A DNA stretch of 64,000 bases from an uncultured Lachnospiraceae bacterium (GCA_934294885.1 CAKRAK010000002.1:95570-159569); one strand, 5' to 3'; shown: positions 25,567 to 35,895, numbered from the stretch's first letter. The notes: generated from the letters alone by a model not told the origin. Numbers and translations: made by a program.

Positions 25567-27657
25567 ATGTACAAGAGTTATGAAATGGAACTTGCCGGCA
25601 GAACTTTAAGAGTAGATATCGGCAGAGTTGCAGCACAGGCAAATGGTGCAGCATTTATGCATTATGGTGATACGGTTGTTTTGTCAACAGCAACTGCTTC
25701 TGATAAGCCAAGGGATGGAATTGATTTCTTCCCACTCTCTGTTGAATACGAAGAGAAATTGTATTCAGTAGGTAAGATTCCGGGAGGCTTTAATAAGCGT
25801 GAAGGAAAGGCAAGTGAGAATGCCATCCTGACTTCCCGTGTTATTGACCGTCCGATGCGTCCGTTATTCCCTAAGGATTATCGTAATGATGTAACACTGA
25901 ACAATTTGGTAATGTCTGTTGATCCGGAATGTTCGCCGGAGCTTACCGCTATGCTTGGTTCCGCAATTGCAACCGCAATTTCTGATATTCCTTTTGATGG
26001 TCCATGTGCAACTACTCAGGTTGGAATGATTGATGGTGAGTTTGTATTTAATCCGAATGAAGCACAGAACGCTGTATCGGATTTGAAGCTTACAGTTGCG
26101 TCTACAGCAGAAAAGGTAATCATGATCGAAGCCGGTGCCAATGAGATTCCGGAAGATAAGATGATTGAGGCAATTTACGCCGCACATGAAGTAAACCAGA
26201 AGGTAATTGAGTTTATTAATAAAATTGTAGCAGAAGTAGGTAAGGCAAAACACGCATATACAAGCTGTGCCGTACCGGAAGAATTATTTGAAGCAATTAA
26301 GGAGCTTGTACCACCTGCACAGATGGAGGAAGCCGTATTTACAGATGAGAAGCAGGTTCGTGAAGAGAATATACGTCAGATTACAGAGAAGTTAGAGGAA
26401 GCCTTTGCTGATCGTGAAGACTGGCTTGCAGTACTTGGTGAGGCGATTTATCAGTATCAGAAGAAGACAGTCCGCAAGATGATTTTAAAAGATCATAAGC
26501 GTCCGGATGGTCGTGCCATTACACAGATTCGTCCCCTTGCTTCAGAGGTTGATATCATTCCTCGTGTTCATGGTTCCGCAATGTTTACCCGTGGACAAAC
26601 ACAGATTTGTAATGTAACAACATTAGCACCTCTTTCAGAGGCTCAGAAGATTGACGGCTTGAATTTATTAGAGACCAATAAGAGATATATGCATCAGTAT
26701 AATTTCCCTTCCTATTCTGTAGGTGAAACAAAGCCTTCCCGTGGACCTGGACGTCGTGAGATTGGACATGGTGCTTTGGCTGAACGTGCATTGATTCCGG
26801 TTCTTCCTTCTGTTGAAGAATTCCCATATGCAATCCGTTCCGTATCTGAGACATTTGAATCAAATGGTTCTACCTCTATGGCTTCTACCTGTGCATCTTG
26901 TATGTCGTTAATGGCTGCAGGTGTTCCGATTAAGAAGATGGTAGCCGGTATTTCCTGTGGTCTGGTTACCGGAGATACAGATGATGATTATATCGTACTT
27001 ACAGATATTCAGGGCTTAGAGGATTTCTTTGGGGATATGGACTTTAAGGTAACCGGTACAAAGGACGGTATTACAGCTATTCAGATGGATATTAAGATTC
27101 ATGGTTTGACAAGACCGATCGTAGAGGAAGCCATCCGCAGAACAAGAGAAGCAAGACTTTATATCATGGATGAAGTAATGTCAAAGGCAATTGCTGCTCC
27201 TCGTGATCATGTTGCTGCTTTGGCACCAAAGATTGTAACGATGTCTGTAGATCCTGAAAAGATTGGTGAGATTATCGGACAGCGTGGTAAGACAATTAAT
27301 ACAATCATTGAGGAAACAGGCGTTAAGATTGATATTGATGACGACGGAACCGTTGCTGTATGTGGCATAGAGCAGGAAGGAATTGATAAAGCACTTAAGA
27401 TTATTCATTCTATCGTAGATCCAATCGAAGTGGGCAAGATTTACGAAGGTAAGGTAGTTCGTATTATGAACTTTGGTGCTTTTGTAGAGCTTTCTCCAAA
27501 CAAGGATGGTTTGATTCATATATCTAAGCTTTCAAAGGAAAGAGTTGAGAAGGTAGAGGATGTTGTTAATATTGGAGATACCGTTAAAGTTAAAGTACTT
27601 GATATTGACCGTATGGGTAAAATCGGTCTTAGTCTGAAGGATGCCGTAGAGGAATAA
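25567..27657 (+). CDS. pnp: Polyribonucleotide nucleotidyltransferase (PNPase)
   Basis: PNPase is the phosphorolytic 3'-5' exoribonuclease of the RNA degradosome. The 696-residue protein has the two RNase PH-like halves (first with YSVGKIPGGFNKREGK, second from ~residue 313 with RPDGRAITQIRPL and RGQTQ), a KH domain with IGEIIGQRGKTINTI (~residues 560-575) and a C-terminal S1 domain (GKVVRIMNFGAFVEL, ~residues 625-690). AAAGGAG ribosome binding site upstream. It works with RNase Y (7.3 kb here) in mRNA decay. It is separated from rpsO by the adhesin gene, unlike the normal rpsO-pnp pair. Confidence 0.98.
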   Translation: MYKSYEMELAGRTLRVDIGRVAAQANGAAFMHYGDTVVLSTATASDKPRDGIDFFPLSVEYEEKLYSVGKIPGGFNKREGKASENAILTSRVIDRPMRPLFPKDYRNDVTLNNLVMSVDPECSPELTAMLGSAIATAISDIPFDGPCATTQVGMIDGEFVFNPNEAQNAVSDLKLTVASTAEKVIMIEAGANEIPEDKMIEAIYAAHEVNQKVIEFINKIVAEVGKAKHAYTSCAVPEELFEAIKELVPPAQMEEAVFTDEKQVREENIRQITEKLEEAFADREDWLAVLGEAIYQYQKKTVRKMILKDHKRPDGRAITQIRPLASEVDIIPRVHGSAMFTRGQTQICNVTTLAPLSEAQKIDGLNLLETNKRYMHQYNFPSYSVGETKPSRGPGRREIGHGALAERALIPVLPSVEEFPYAIRSVSETFESNGSTSMASTCASCMSLMAAGVPIKKMVAGISCGLVTGDTDDDYIVLTDIQGLEDFFGDMDFKVTGTKDGITAIQMDIKIHGLTRPIVEEAIRRTREARLYIMDEVMSKAIAAPRDHVAALAPKIVTMSVDPEKIGEIIGQRGKTINTIIEETGVKIDIDDDGTVAVCGIEQEGIDKALKIIHSIVDPIEVGKIYEGKVVRIMNFGAFVELSPNKDGLIHISKLSKERVEKVEDVVNIGDTVKVKVLDIDRMGKIGLSLKDAVEE

Positions 27658-27676
27658 TCCAATAAAAATGATATTG

Positions 27677-27704
27677 AATAGGGACTTCAAATGAAGTCCC
27701 TATT
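27677..27704 (+). terminator. Probable terminator after pnp
   Basis: Perfect 12-bp stem AATAGGGACTTC (27677-27688) with GAAGTCCCTATT (27693-27704), 4-base loop. The following T run is weak, so termination may be partial. Confidence 0.6.
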
Positions 27705-27851
27705 CTGTACATATTTTTGTTACGGATAATTAAAGTGTGCGGATGAAGCGCAAGCGTGCCTGCGTTATATCTATTAGATTGGTACAATTAACGAGGGAAG
27801 AGTGTTTTACGATTATTTATATATTTGTTGATATGGAAGGAGAACGGACTT

Positions 27852-30248
27852 ATGAAATATGGTTATTTTGATGAAGCGGCAAAAGAATATGTAATTACCC
27901 GCCCTGATACACCGGCTCCATGGGCTAATTATTTAGGTTCCCCGGAATATGGAGCAATTATTTCCAATAATGCCGGAGGTTACAGCTTTGAAAAAAGTGG
28001 TGCACACGGAAGAGTAATCCGTTATGTGTTTAATCAGTTTGACCAGCCGGGTCGTTATATTTATTTAAGAGATGATGATGCGAAGGATTACTGGTCTGCA
28101 TCATGGCAGCCGGTTGGAAAGCCTCTTGATGTGTATGAAAGTGAATGTCATCACGGTACCGGTTATACGAATATGAAAGCCCGGTATGCAGGGATTCAGT
28201 CAGAGGTATTATATTATGTACCGTTAAATAAGACTTATGAGGTATGGAGATTAAAGGTTACCAATGAATCAGACAAGCCTCGTAATCTTTCTGCATTTGG
28301 TTATTGTGAGTTTACTAATGATGCAAATTATGAACAGGATCAGGTAAATTTACAATACACATTATTTATTACCAAAACATATTTTAAGAATAATAAAGTA
28401 TATCAGACCATTAATGAAAATATTAAAAATGATGTGGACGGTAATCAGAATACTGCCCGTTTCTTTGGATTGGCGGGTGCAGAGGTTGTTTCTTATAACG
28501 GTGATAAGGAATGTTTCTTAGGCCGTTATCATGGATATAATAATCCGGTTGCAGTGGAAAACGGTTCTTGCAGCAATGAATTAAATTACAATCTCAATGG
28601 TTGTGGTGCACTTCATACAAAGATGGTGTTGCAGCCGGGAGAGACAAAGTATATGACCTTCGTGCTTGGTGTAAAATCCGATGCGGAAGCAGATCGTATT
28701 TTGAAATCTTATGAGAATACACAGGATGCAACCAATAAAGAATTAGAGGAATTAAAATCATACTGGCACGGTGAGTTAAGCCACTTACAGGTACATACAC
28801 CATCGGAAAGCTTTAACAATATGATTAATACATGGAATGCATATCAGTGCTTTATGACATTTATTTGGTCAAGAGCAGCATCCTTCACCTATTGTGGTTT
28901 AAGAAATGGATACGGATACCGTGATACCGTCCAGGATATTCAGGGTATTATTCATTTGAATCCGGAGATGGCGTTATCAAAGATTCGTTTTATGTTATCT
29001 GCCCAGGTTGATAACGGTGGCGGTTTGCCATTGGTTAAGTTCAATCATAATGCAGGTCATGAGGATACACCGGATGATCCGTCTTATGTTAAGGCAACCG
29101 GACATCCTGCTTACAGAGCAGATGATGCATTATGGTTATTCCCGACAATTTATAAGTACATTGCGGAGTCAGGTAATCTTGATTTTATAGACGAAGTAAT
29201 CGTATTTGCAAATGGAGGAGAAGGAACGGTTTATGAGCACTTAAAGAGAGCAATTGACTTTTCTATGAACCGCCTTGGAAATCATGGGATGCCGGCAGGT
29301 CTCCATGCAGATTGGAATGACTGTCTCCGCCTTGGAAAACAGGGAGAATCAAGCTTTGTTGCAATGCAGTTATATTATGCAATGACAATTTTAAGAAAAT
29401 TTGCCGAATACAAAAAAGATACAGATTATATTACATATCTTGATGAGATTCAGGACAAATTAGGAAAAATCATTCAGGATACATGTTGGGAGGAAGATCG
29501 TTTTGTTCGTGGATATACAGAAAAGGGCGAGGTAATTGGCTCTAAGAAGGCTCCGGAGGCTAATATGTGGCTGAATCCGCAGTCATGGTCTGTTATATCG
29601 GGATTGGCATCTAAGGAACAGGCAGAGCTTGCCTTAGAGTCTGTTCACAGAGAATTGAATACACCATATGGTGTCAGTCTGATGGCTCCGTCCTATATAA
29701 ATCATGCATTTGACGGTGCTTTGATGCTGTTATTTAATCCATCCACAAAAGAAAATGGTGGTATCTTCTCACAGCCACAGGGCTGGATTATCCTTGCAGA
29801 GGCATTAATGGGTCACGGAAACCGTGCATTTGAGTACTTCAATGAATCTTCTCCTGCATCTGCGAATGACCGTGCTGAGATTCGTAAGCTGGAGCCGTAT
29901 TGCCATGGTCAGTTTACAGAGAGTATGGAATCTCCTTATGCAGGTCGTGCACATGTACATTGGCTCACCGGTACAGCATCTACCGTAATGGTAGGTTGTG
30001 TAGAGGGTATTCTTGGATTACGTCCTGATTTTGGAGGATTGAGGTTAGATCCTGCAATTTCCTCTGATTGGGAGGAGTTTACAATGGACAAGGATTTCAG
30101 AGAATGTCATTTGCACATTGTTGTTAAGAATCCAAACGGCAAAGAATCAGGTGTGTCAAAGGTTACGGTGAACGGAAGCCTTATGGATGGCAATTATATT
30201 CCTGTCGATGTACTAACAGAGCAGACTGAGGTAATCGTAGAATTGTAA
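27852..30248 (+). CDS. Cellobiose phosphorylase (GH94)
   Basis: Splits cellobiose with phosphate into glucose 1-phosphate and glucose inside the cell, saving an ATP. The 798-residue protein starts at MKYGYFDEAAKEY with a GGAAGGAG site upstream (an earlier ATG at 27825 has none). The family's features run through it: LGSPEYGAIISNNAGGYSF at the N-terminus, RNGYGYRDTVQDI, the HADWNDCL motif with the general-acid Asp, PEANMWLNPQ and the late GRAHVHWLTGTAS. Length and the HADWNDCL form favour cellobiose over chitobiose phosphorylase. It stands alone behind a 190-base gap and fits the GH5 cellulase at the left edge as part of beta-glucan use. No promoter box is clear; the palindrome at 27749-27764 may be an operator. 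Confidence 0.92.
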   Translation: MKYGYFDEAAKEYVITRPDTPAPWANYLGSPEYGAIISNNAGGYSFEKSGAHGRVIRYVFNQFDQPGRYIYLRDDDAKDYWSASWQPVGKPLDVYESECHHGTGYTNMKARYAGIQSEVLYYVPLNKTYEVWRLKVTNESDKPRNLSAFGYCEFTNDANYEQDQVNLQYTLFITKTYFKNNKVYQTINENIKNDVDGNQNTARFFGLAGAEVVSYNGDKECFLGRYHGYNNPVAVENGSCSNELNYNLNGCGALHTKMVLQPGETKYMTFVLGVKSDAEADRILKSYENTQDATNKELEELKSYWHGELSHLQVHTPSESFNNMINTWNAYQCFMTFIWSRAASFTYCGLRNGYGYRDTVQDIQGIIHLNPEMALSKIRFMLSAQVDNGGGLPLVKFNHNAGHEDTPDDPSYVKATGHPAYRADDALWLFPTIYKYIAESGNLDFIDEVIVFANGGEGTVYEHLKRAIDFSMNRLGNHGMPAGLHADWNDCLRLGKQGESSFVAMQLYYAMTILRKFAEYKKDTDYITYLDEIQDKLGKIIQDTCWEEDRFVRGYTEKGEVIGSKKAPEANMWLNPQSWSVISGLASKEQAELALESVHRELNTPYGVSLMAPSYINHAFDGALMLLFNPSTKENGGIFSQPQGWIILAEALMGHGNRAFEYFNESSPASANDRAEIRKLEPYCHGQFTESMESPYAGRAHVHWLTGTASTVMVGCVEGILGLRPDFGGLRLDPAISSDWEEFTMDKDFRECHLHIVVKNPNGKESGVSKVTVNGSLMDGNYIPVDVLTEQTEVIVEL

Positions 30249-30281
30249 GACTGTATTATCAGATTGACAGGGGGAATAAAA

Positions 30282-30758
30282 ATGGAGTTATTACAAACGT
30301 TAATTCACAATAAAATGTTGATTTCTCCAATTATTGGATGGGCAACAGCCCAGATTTTAAAAACGATAATTCATTTGATCGTAACAAAGGATTTCAAGTT
30401 AGAACGCCTTGTAGGCAGTGGTGGTATGCCAAGCTCACATTCTGCAACCGTTATGGGGCTTGTATATGCAGCTGCATATTGCAAGGGCTTAGGCAGCTTC
30501 GAATTTCCTATGGCATTAACTTTTGCGTTTATTGTTATGTATGACGCCATGAATGTCCGTATGGAAACAGGAAAACAGGCTGTGATTTTGAATTTGTTTT
30601 TAAAAAATGAAGAGTTTAACCAAAAACTGAGAGAGACGGATACAAAGGACAGACCGGCTATGATCTTGAAGGAGTATGTCGGTCATACACCGGTGCAGGT
30701 ATTTGTGGGAATGTGTCTCGGATTATTTGTTGGATTTCTGGTTTGTAGATATCTGTAG
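30282..30758 (+). CDS. YuiD / DUF212 family protein (divergent PAP2-related membrane protein)
   Basis: A 158-residue membrane protein with about four hydrophobic helices. GSGGMPSSHSATVMGL resembles the acid phosphatase / PAP2 SxxHS motif, and this whole pattern (also YDAMNVRMETGKQA, GHTPVQVFVG) marks the 'divergent PAP2' family, which has no proven activity. Start ATG 30282 is chosen because AGGGGG lies 7 bases upstream; an in-frame TTG at 30264 lacks a site. Follows cellobiose phosphorylase by 33 bases, possibly by read-through only, and ends at a terminator. Confidence 0.85.
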   Translation: MELLQTLIHNKMLISPIIGWATAQILKTIIHLIVTKDFKLERLVGSGGMPSSHSATVMGLVYAAAYCKGLGSFEFPMALTFAFIVMYDAMNVRMETGKQAVILNLFLKNEEFNQKLRETDTKDRPAMILKEYVGHTPVQVFVGMCLGLFVGFLVCRYL

Positions 30759-30787
30759 AAGAGTCTACGGGAAGCGTGCTTTAATAC

Positions 30788-30819
30788 AAAAGAGAAAGAT
30801 GTATGTCTTTCTCTTTTTT
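30788..30819 (+). terminator. Terminator after the yuiD-like gene
   Basis: Stem AAAAGAGAAAGA (30788-30799) with TCTTTCTCTTTT (30806-30817), 6-base loop, T run. Confidence 0.8.
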
Positions 30820-30867
30820 GTTTCATACTAATCATAAAATATCTGAAATGTAGTATGAGGTAAAACA

Positions 30868-31536
30868 GTGGAAAATAAGGAAAGAATACAGGATAATCAA
30901 GGGTGTAATATGGATCGGAACACATTTGGATATAAAATCCATTTGTTAAATATTATGGGGGAAATAGAAGGTCATCAGGAGCTTTCTTCCATGTCTAAGT
31001 CTACAAAATACGAATATATTTTGCCGGAGCTTGCCAGAGTGGAGGAGGATCATTCCATAGACGGGTTGTTGGTTTTGTTAAATACCATTGGAGGAGATGT
31101 AGAAGCCGGGCTTGCTATTGCGGAAATGATTGCATCCTTGTCGGTTCCTGTTGTAACCTTGTTATTAGGGGGTGGACATTCTATTGGAGTTCCACTGTGT
31201 GTCTGCGGAGATTATTCCTATATCGTACCCACGGCAACAATGATCGTTCATCCGATTCGAATGAACGGACCGGTTCTTGGTGTGAAGCAGAATTATGAAT
31301 ATATTGATAAAATGCAGGACAGAATCATTTCCTTTACATGTGCTCATTCAGATATGACGGAGGATGAATTCAAAAAAATGATGTTTAATACAAGGGAACT
31401 GGCAAAGGATGTGGGAACGGTACTGGTTGGAAAAGAAGCCGTGGATGTCGGTCTGGTGGATGATGTAGGTGGTATAAAAGAGGCGTTTTCTACATTATTT
31501 TCCTTGATAAATCAGAAAAAAGATAGTAGTATATAG
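30868..31536 (+). CDS. tepA: ClpP-like serine protease TepA (YmfB family)
   Basis: A 222-residue cytoplasmic ClpP-fold protein. The Ser of GGGHSIGVPLC and the His of IVHPIRMNG match the catalytic pair of ClpP-class peptidases, and LLNTIGGDVEAGLAIAEMI matches the substrate-binding strand. TepA of Bacillus was linked to protein secretion and lies next to spoIIIE, exactly as here. GTG at 30868 is the probable start (GAGG upstream); ATG 30910 after AAGGGTG is an alternative that would drop 14 residues. It likely shares a transcript with the DNA translocase gene 55 bases downstream. Confidence 0.88.
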   Translation: MENKERIQDNQGCNMDRNTFGYKIHLLNIMGEIEGHQELSSMSKSTKYEYILPELARVEEDHSIDGLLVLLNTIGGDVEAGLAIAEMIASLSVPVVTLLLGGGHSIGVPLCVCGDYSYIVPTATMIVHPIRMNGPVLGVKQNYEYIDKMQDRIISFTCAHSDMTEDEFKKMMFNTRELAKDVGTVLVGKEAVDVGLVDDVGGIKEAFSTLFSLINQKKDSSI

Positions 31537-31591
31537 ATATTGTGGATTTTTATGCACAAAACACAATTTGTCGTATAAGGGAGGATTTGAA

Positions 31592-34129
31592 TTGTCCGGT
31601 AATAGTAAATCAAATTCTAAGAAAACATCTGAAAAAAACAATAACAAATCAAACACGTCAAGAAAAGGACAGCAACAGGAAGCACCGGTTTCCTTTAAAA
31701 ATGAAATTATCATATGGATTATTGCAGCTGTTATGCTGATTGTAGAATTAGGAAACTTCGGCTTTTGCGGAATCATCAATTATGTCAGCCGTTTTCTGTT
31801 TGGATTGTTTGGTGTTGTGGAGTACATACTTCCGGTGCTTGTTATATTTGCAGCTTTTTTCCTTCATGTAAATGATTATAAAAAGAGAGCGGTAACAAAG
31901 GTGGTTCTTGCCGCATTTTTATGCATTTTTGTAGGTGTGTTAGCCCAGATGCATATAGGAGCCTTTGGAGTGAAAACCCTTTTTTTAGACGGATTTCACG
32001 AAAAAACCGGAGGGGGTGTTATATGCGGTGGCCTTGCCTTTTTGATTAACAAGATGGTAGGAGAAGTTGGTACATATATTATAATGATTCTTGCAATCTT
32101 AATCTGTATCGTATTTTTTGCTGAGATATCCATTATTGATATGGTTAAATCATTGTTTATTGTTCCTTCGGAAGACGGTGATGAAGAGACAAGGCACACA
32201 AAAACAGCCGGAAGAAAACATCGTGAAGAGATTGTCAGAGAAGATTATTCAAAGGAACGGATGAAGCAATCGAAAAATGTTTCCATGTTAGATCAGTTAA
32301 CGGTTCTTCCTGCCGATACAGATCAGGGAATTCTTCCGGATCAGAATACAGACAGGGATGTTTATAATGAAAATGTCCATGAGATTAAGATGGATTATGA
32401 AGTGCCGTTGCCGGGGGAAGGAATGGAACCTCCAAAACAGGAAACAAAAACAAGGAGAAAGCGGAAAAAGTCAATTGTTCCTGATGTGGAGTCTGTAAAA
32501 GAACCTGTGGCTGATGTGAAGGCTTCTGAAAAGGCAGTGCCTTCAAAGGAAGAATCCTTTGTGGTCAATAAGACGGTATCCGAGACAAAATCCAAAATAA
32601 AACCTGTAGAACAAGACGATACCGGGTATCAATTTCCTCCGATGGAGCTGTTAAAGGCATCTAAGAGTCAGAATACAAATGATGACGATACCATGAGAAA
32701 TAACGCGGAACGTCTGCGGGAGGTTTTGGAAAGCTTTGGTGTTGGTGTTACGATGCAGAATTATAGTTGTGGACCGTCCGTAACCCGATATGAAATGATT
32801 CCGGATCAGGGTGTTAAGGTAAGTAAAATTACAGGTCTGGCAGATGACCTGATGATGAACTTAGCGGCTCAAAGTATTCGAATAGAGGCACCGATTCCCG
32901 GAAAACGTGCGGTGGGTATTGAGATACCAAACCAAAAGCGAAGCGGTGTTGGATTCCGGGAATTAATCGATTCCGATAAATTCAAGGGACATGCTTCCAA
33001 GCTTGCTTTTGCGGTTGGTAAGGATATAGAGGGTAATGTTGTAGTAGAAGATATTGCAAAGATGCCCCATTTGTTAATTGCGGGAGCAACCGGTTCCGGT
33101 AAATCTGTCTGCACTAATACATTGATTATGAGTATTTTGTATAAAGCCAGACCGGATGAAGTAAAACTGATTCTGATCGATCCTAAGCAGGTAGAGTTAA
33201 AGGTGTATAATGGGATTCCTCATTTGCTGGCGCCTGTTGTGACAGATCCGAAAAAAGCGGCCGGTGCATTGAACTGGGCGGTTGGAGAGATGACGAAGCG
33301 ATATCAGCAATTTGCGGAATTGAATGTACGTAATATTCAGGGTTACAATGATAAGGCAAGGGCTTTGGCAAAATCAGAGGCTTCCTCAGAGGTTCATTTA
33401 AAAACCATGCCTCAGATTGTGATTATTGTAGATGAGCTGGCAGACTTGATGATGGTGGCAAAGGCAGAGGTGGAAGAAGCGATTGTCAGATTGGCACAGT
33501 TGGCTCGTGCAGCCGGTATTCATCTTGTAATCGCTACCCAGAGACCATCTGTGGATGTTGTAACCGGTTTGATTAAAGCGAATGTTCCATCGAGAATTGC
33601 ATTATCGGTATCTTCCGGTGTGGATTCCAGAACGATTATTGACAGTGTCGGAGCAGAAAAATTATTAGGTAATGGAGATATGTTGTTTTATCCTACCAAT
33701 TATCCGAAGCCGTTACGTGTGCAGGGTGCATATATATCAGATGATGAAGTTGTAAGTGTGGTTGATTATCTGAAGGAAAATTGTCAAAAGGAAGAGGAGA
33801 CGGAAGATATATCTACCCAGTTTGTTTCCAATGACGGAGCAGCTGTGAATGTGAATAACGGTGTCGGTGGGGCAGAGGATGGAAATGATGAATATTTTTA
33901 TCAGGCAGGCAAGTTTATTATAGAAAAGGATAAAGCATCTATCGGCATGCTGCAAAGAATGTTTCGGATTGGTTTCAATCGTGCCGCACGAATCATGGAT
34001 CAGCTTCATACTGCCGGTGTGGTAGGTGCCGAGGAGGGCACAAAACCAAGACAGGTTTTAATGACGATGGAAGAATTTGACCGTTATATGGAGGAGCAAA
34101 AGGGCGATAACGATCAAGCAGTCTTTTAA
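31592..34129 (+). CDS. DNA translocase FtsK/SpoIIIE
   Basis: Pumps chromosomal DNA through the division or sporulation septum. The 845-residue protein starts with TTG at 31592, set by GGGAGG 6-7 bases upstream. Four membrane helices (~residues 35-190) are followed by a charged linker (~195-390) and the motor with Walker A AGATGSGKSVCTN (~residue 498), Walker B IVIIVDELADLMM and ATQRPSVDVVTG. The C-terminal gamma winged-helix (FIIEKDKASIGMLQRMFRIG...) reads KOPS/SRS-type sequences. The pairing with tepA and the overall layout fit SpoIIIE; a separate FtsK cannot be excluded. Confidence 0.95.
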   Translation: MSGNSKSNSKKTSEKNNNKSNTSRKGQQQEAPVSFKNEIIIWIIAAVMLIVELGNFGFCGIINYVSRFLFGLFGVVEYILPVLVIFAAFFLHVNDYKKRAVTKVVLAAFLCIFVGVLAQMHIGAFGVKTLFLDGFHEKTGGGVICGGLAFLINKMVGEVGTYIIMILAILICIVFFAEISIIDMVKSLFIVPSEDGDEETRHTKTAGRKHREEIVREDYSKERMKQSKNVSMLDQLTVLPADTDQGILPDQNTDRDVYNENVHEIKMDYEVPLPGEGMEPPKQETKTRRKRKKSIVPDVESVKEPVADVKASEKAVPSKEESFVVNKTVSETKSKIKPVEQDDTGYQFPPMELLKASKSQNTNDDDTMRNNAERLREVLESFGVGVTMQNYSCGPSVTRYEMIPDQGVKVSKITGLADDLMMNLAAQSIRIEAPIPGKRAVGIEIPNQKRSGVGFRELIDSDKFKGHASKLAFAVGKDIEGNVVVEDIAKMPHLLIAGATGSGKSVCTNTLIMSILYKARPDEVKLILIDPKQVELKVYNGIPHLLAPVVTDPKKAAGALNWAVGEMTKRYQQFAELNVRNIQGYNDKARALAKSEASSEVHLKTMPQIVIIVDELADLMMVAKAEVEEAIVRLAQLARAAGIHLVIATQRPSVDVVTGLIKANVPSRIALSVSSGVDSRTIIDSVGAEKLLGNGDMLFYPTNYPKPLRVQGAYISDDEVVSVVDYLKENCQKEEETEDISTQFVSNDGAAVNVNNGVGGAEDGNDEYFYQAGKFIIEKDKASIGMLQRMFRIGFNRAARIMDQLHTAGVVGAEEGTKPRQVLMTMEEFDRYMEEQKGDNDQAVF

Positions 34130-34159
34130 GGCCTTTATGTTAATTTATAAATTATGCTA

Positions 34160-34188
34160 TTGACGGATATCTATAGAATCAGTAAAAT
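34160..34188 (+). promoter_or_regulatory. Promoter for fhs
   Basis: TTGACG 34160-34165 and TAAAAT 34183-34188, spacer 17. Transcription would begin near 34195, which rules out an ATG at 34192 as start of fhs and supports 34228. Confidence 0.75.
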
Positions 34189-34227
34189 TGCATGAAAGAT
34201 ATTCGTGATGAGAACAGGAGGATTCAA

Positions 34228-35895
34228 ATGAAAACAGATATTGAAATTGCACAGGAAGCTCAAATGGTACATATCAGAGAGGTTGCGAAAAAACTGGATA
34301 TTACTGAGGAAGAATTGGATTTATACGGAAAATATAAAGCAAAATTATCCGATGAATTAATCCATCGGATTGAAAAAAACAAGGATGGTAAGCTTGTTTT
34401 GGTTACTGCCATTAATCCTACACCGGCAGGAGAAGGTAAAACAACTGTAACAGTAGGTCTTGGACAGGCTTTGGGTAAGATGGGAAAGAAGGCTTCTATA
34501 GCACTTCGTGAACCATCTCTTGGACCTTGCTTTGGTATAAAAGGAGGTGCAGCCGGTGGTGGATATGCACAGGTTGTTCCTATGGAAGATTTGAATCTGC
34601 ATTTTACCGGTGATTTTCATGCAATTACCTCTGCTAACAATTTGTTGGCGGCAATGTTAGATAATCACATCCAGCAGGGAAATGCATTGAATATTGATAC
34701 AAGACAGATTGTGTGGAAAAGATGTCTTGATATGAATGACCGTGTTCTTCGTAATGTAGTTGTAGGACTTGGAAGTAAGATGGACGGATATGTGAGAGAG
34801 GATCATTTTGTAATTTCCGTTGCTTCAGAAATTATGGCAATTCTTTGTCTTGCAAATGATATGGATGATTTGAAGGAAAGACTTGGTAAGATTATTGTTG
34901 CATATTCTGTTGACGGTAAGCCTGTTACAGCCACGGATTTAAAGGCAGTAGGCTCTATGGCCGCATTATTAAAGGATGCATTAAAGCCAAATCTGATTCA
35001 GACCTTAGAGCATACGCCTGCTTTTGTTCATGGTGGACCATTTGCAAATATTGCCCATGGCTGCAACTCTGTCCGTGCTACAAAGCTTGCATTAAAATTA
35101 TCGGATATTGTTGTGACAGAGGCCGGCTTTGGTGCTGATTTGGGTGCAGAGAAGTTCATGGACATCAAATGCCGTAAAGCAGGTATTTCACCGGATGCTA
35201 TCGTGTTGGTTGCAACGGTTCGTGCTCTTAAGTATAACGGTGGTGTTGCCAAGGCGGATTTAAGTAATGAAAATGTAGATGCTTTGAAGAAGGGTATTGT
35301 GAACTTAGAAAAGCATATTGAGAATTTGCAGCAGTATGGTGTACCAATCGTTGTTACTTTGAACCAGTTTGTTACAGATTCTCAGGCTGAGCTTACATTT
35401 GTGAAGGAATTTGTAGAAAATATGGGCTGTGAATTTGCCCTTGCCCAGGTTTGGGAAAAAGGCGGAGAAGGCGGTCTGGAACTGGCTTCTAAGGTTGTTG
35501 ACATATTGGAAAATAAGAATGCTGACTTTAAGATGTTATATGAGGATGACATGTCTTTGGAAGATAAGATTAAAACAATTGCAACGAAGATATATGGTGC
35601 AAATGGTGTTACTTATACGGCAGTAGCTAAGAAGCAGCTGGCTAAGATTACAGATTTAGGCTTTGGCAATCTTCCGGTATGTATGGCAAAAACCCAGTAT
35701 TCGTTATCGGATGACCAGACTAAATTGGGACGTCCTACCGATTTTGATATAAATGTACGTGATGTATATGTAAATGCAGGAGCCGGTTTTGTTGTTGCGA
35801 TTACTGGTTCTATTATGACAATGCCGGGTCTTCCGAAGGTGCCGGCGGCAGAAGGAATTGACGTGGTGGATGATAAGATTGTTGGTTTGTTCTGA
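34228..35895 (+). CDS. fhs: Formate-tetrahydrofolate ligase
   Basis: Makes 10-formyl-THF from formate, THF and ATP, feeding C1 metabolism. The 555-residue protein has the P-loop TPAGEGKTTVTVGLGQAL (~residue 66) and the REPSLGPCFGIKGGAAGGG and TGDFHAI segments of the family, and GFGADLGAEKFMDIKCR further on. Start ATG 34228 has AGGAGG six bases upstream. folD, which interconverts the product, is 73 bases downstream, giving a coherent C1 folate unit. Confidence 0.97.
   Translation: MKTDIEIAQEAQMVHIREVAKKLDITEEELDLYGKYKAKLSDELIHRIEKNKDGKLVLVTAINPTPAGEGKTTVTVGLGQALGKMGKKASIALREPSLGPCFGIKGGAAGGGYAQVVPMEDLNLHFTGDFHAITSANNLLAAMLDNHIQQGNALNIDTRQIVWKRCLDMNDRVLRNVVVGLGSKMDGYVREDHFVISVASEIMAILCLANDMDDLKERLGKIIVAYSVDGKPVTATDLKAVGSMAALLKDALKPNLIQTLEHTPAFVHGGPFANIAHGCNSVRATKLALKLSDIVVTEAGFGADLGAEKFMDIKCRKAGISPDAIVLVATVRALKYNGGVAKADLSNENVDALKKGIVNLEKHIENLQQYGVPIVVTLNQFVTDSQAELTFVKEFVENMGCEFALAQVWEKGGEGGLELASKVVDILENKNADFKMLYEDDMSLEDKIKTIATKIYGANGVTYTAVAKKQLAKITDLGFGNLPVCMAKTQYSLSDDQTKLGRPTDFDINVRDVYVNAGAGFVVAITGSIMTMPGLPKVPAAEGIDVVDDKIVGLF

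Noticed and set aside
34130..34227. Folate (ZTP or THF) riboswitch before fhs
   Set aside because: Only ~30 bases lie between the predicted transcription start and the start codon, too short for either.
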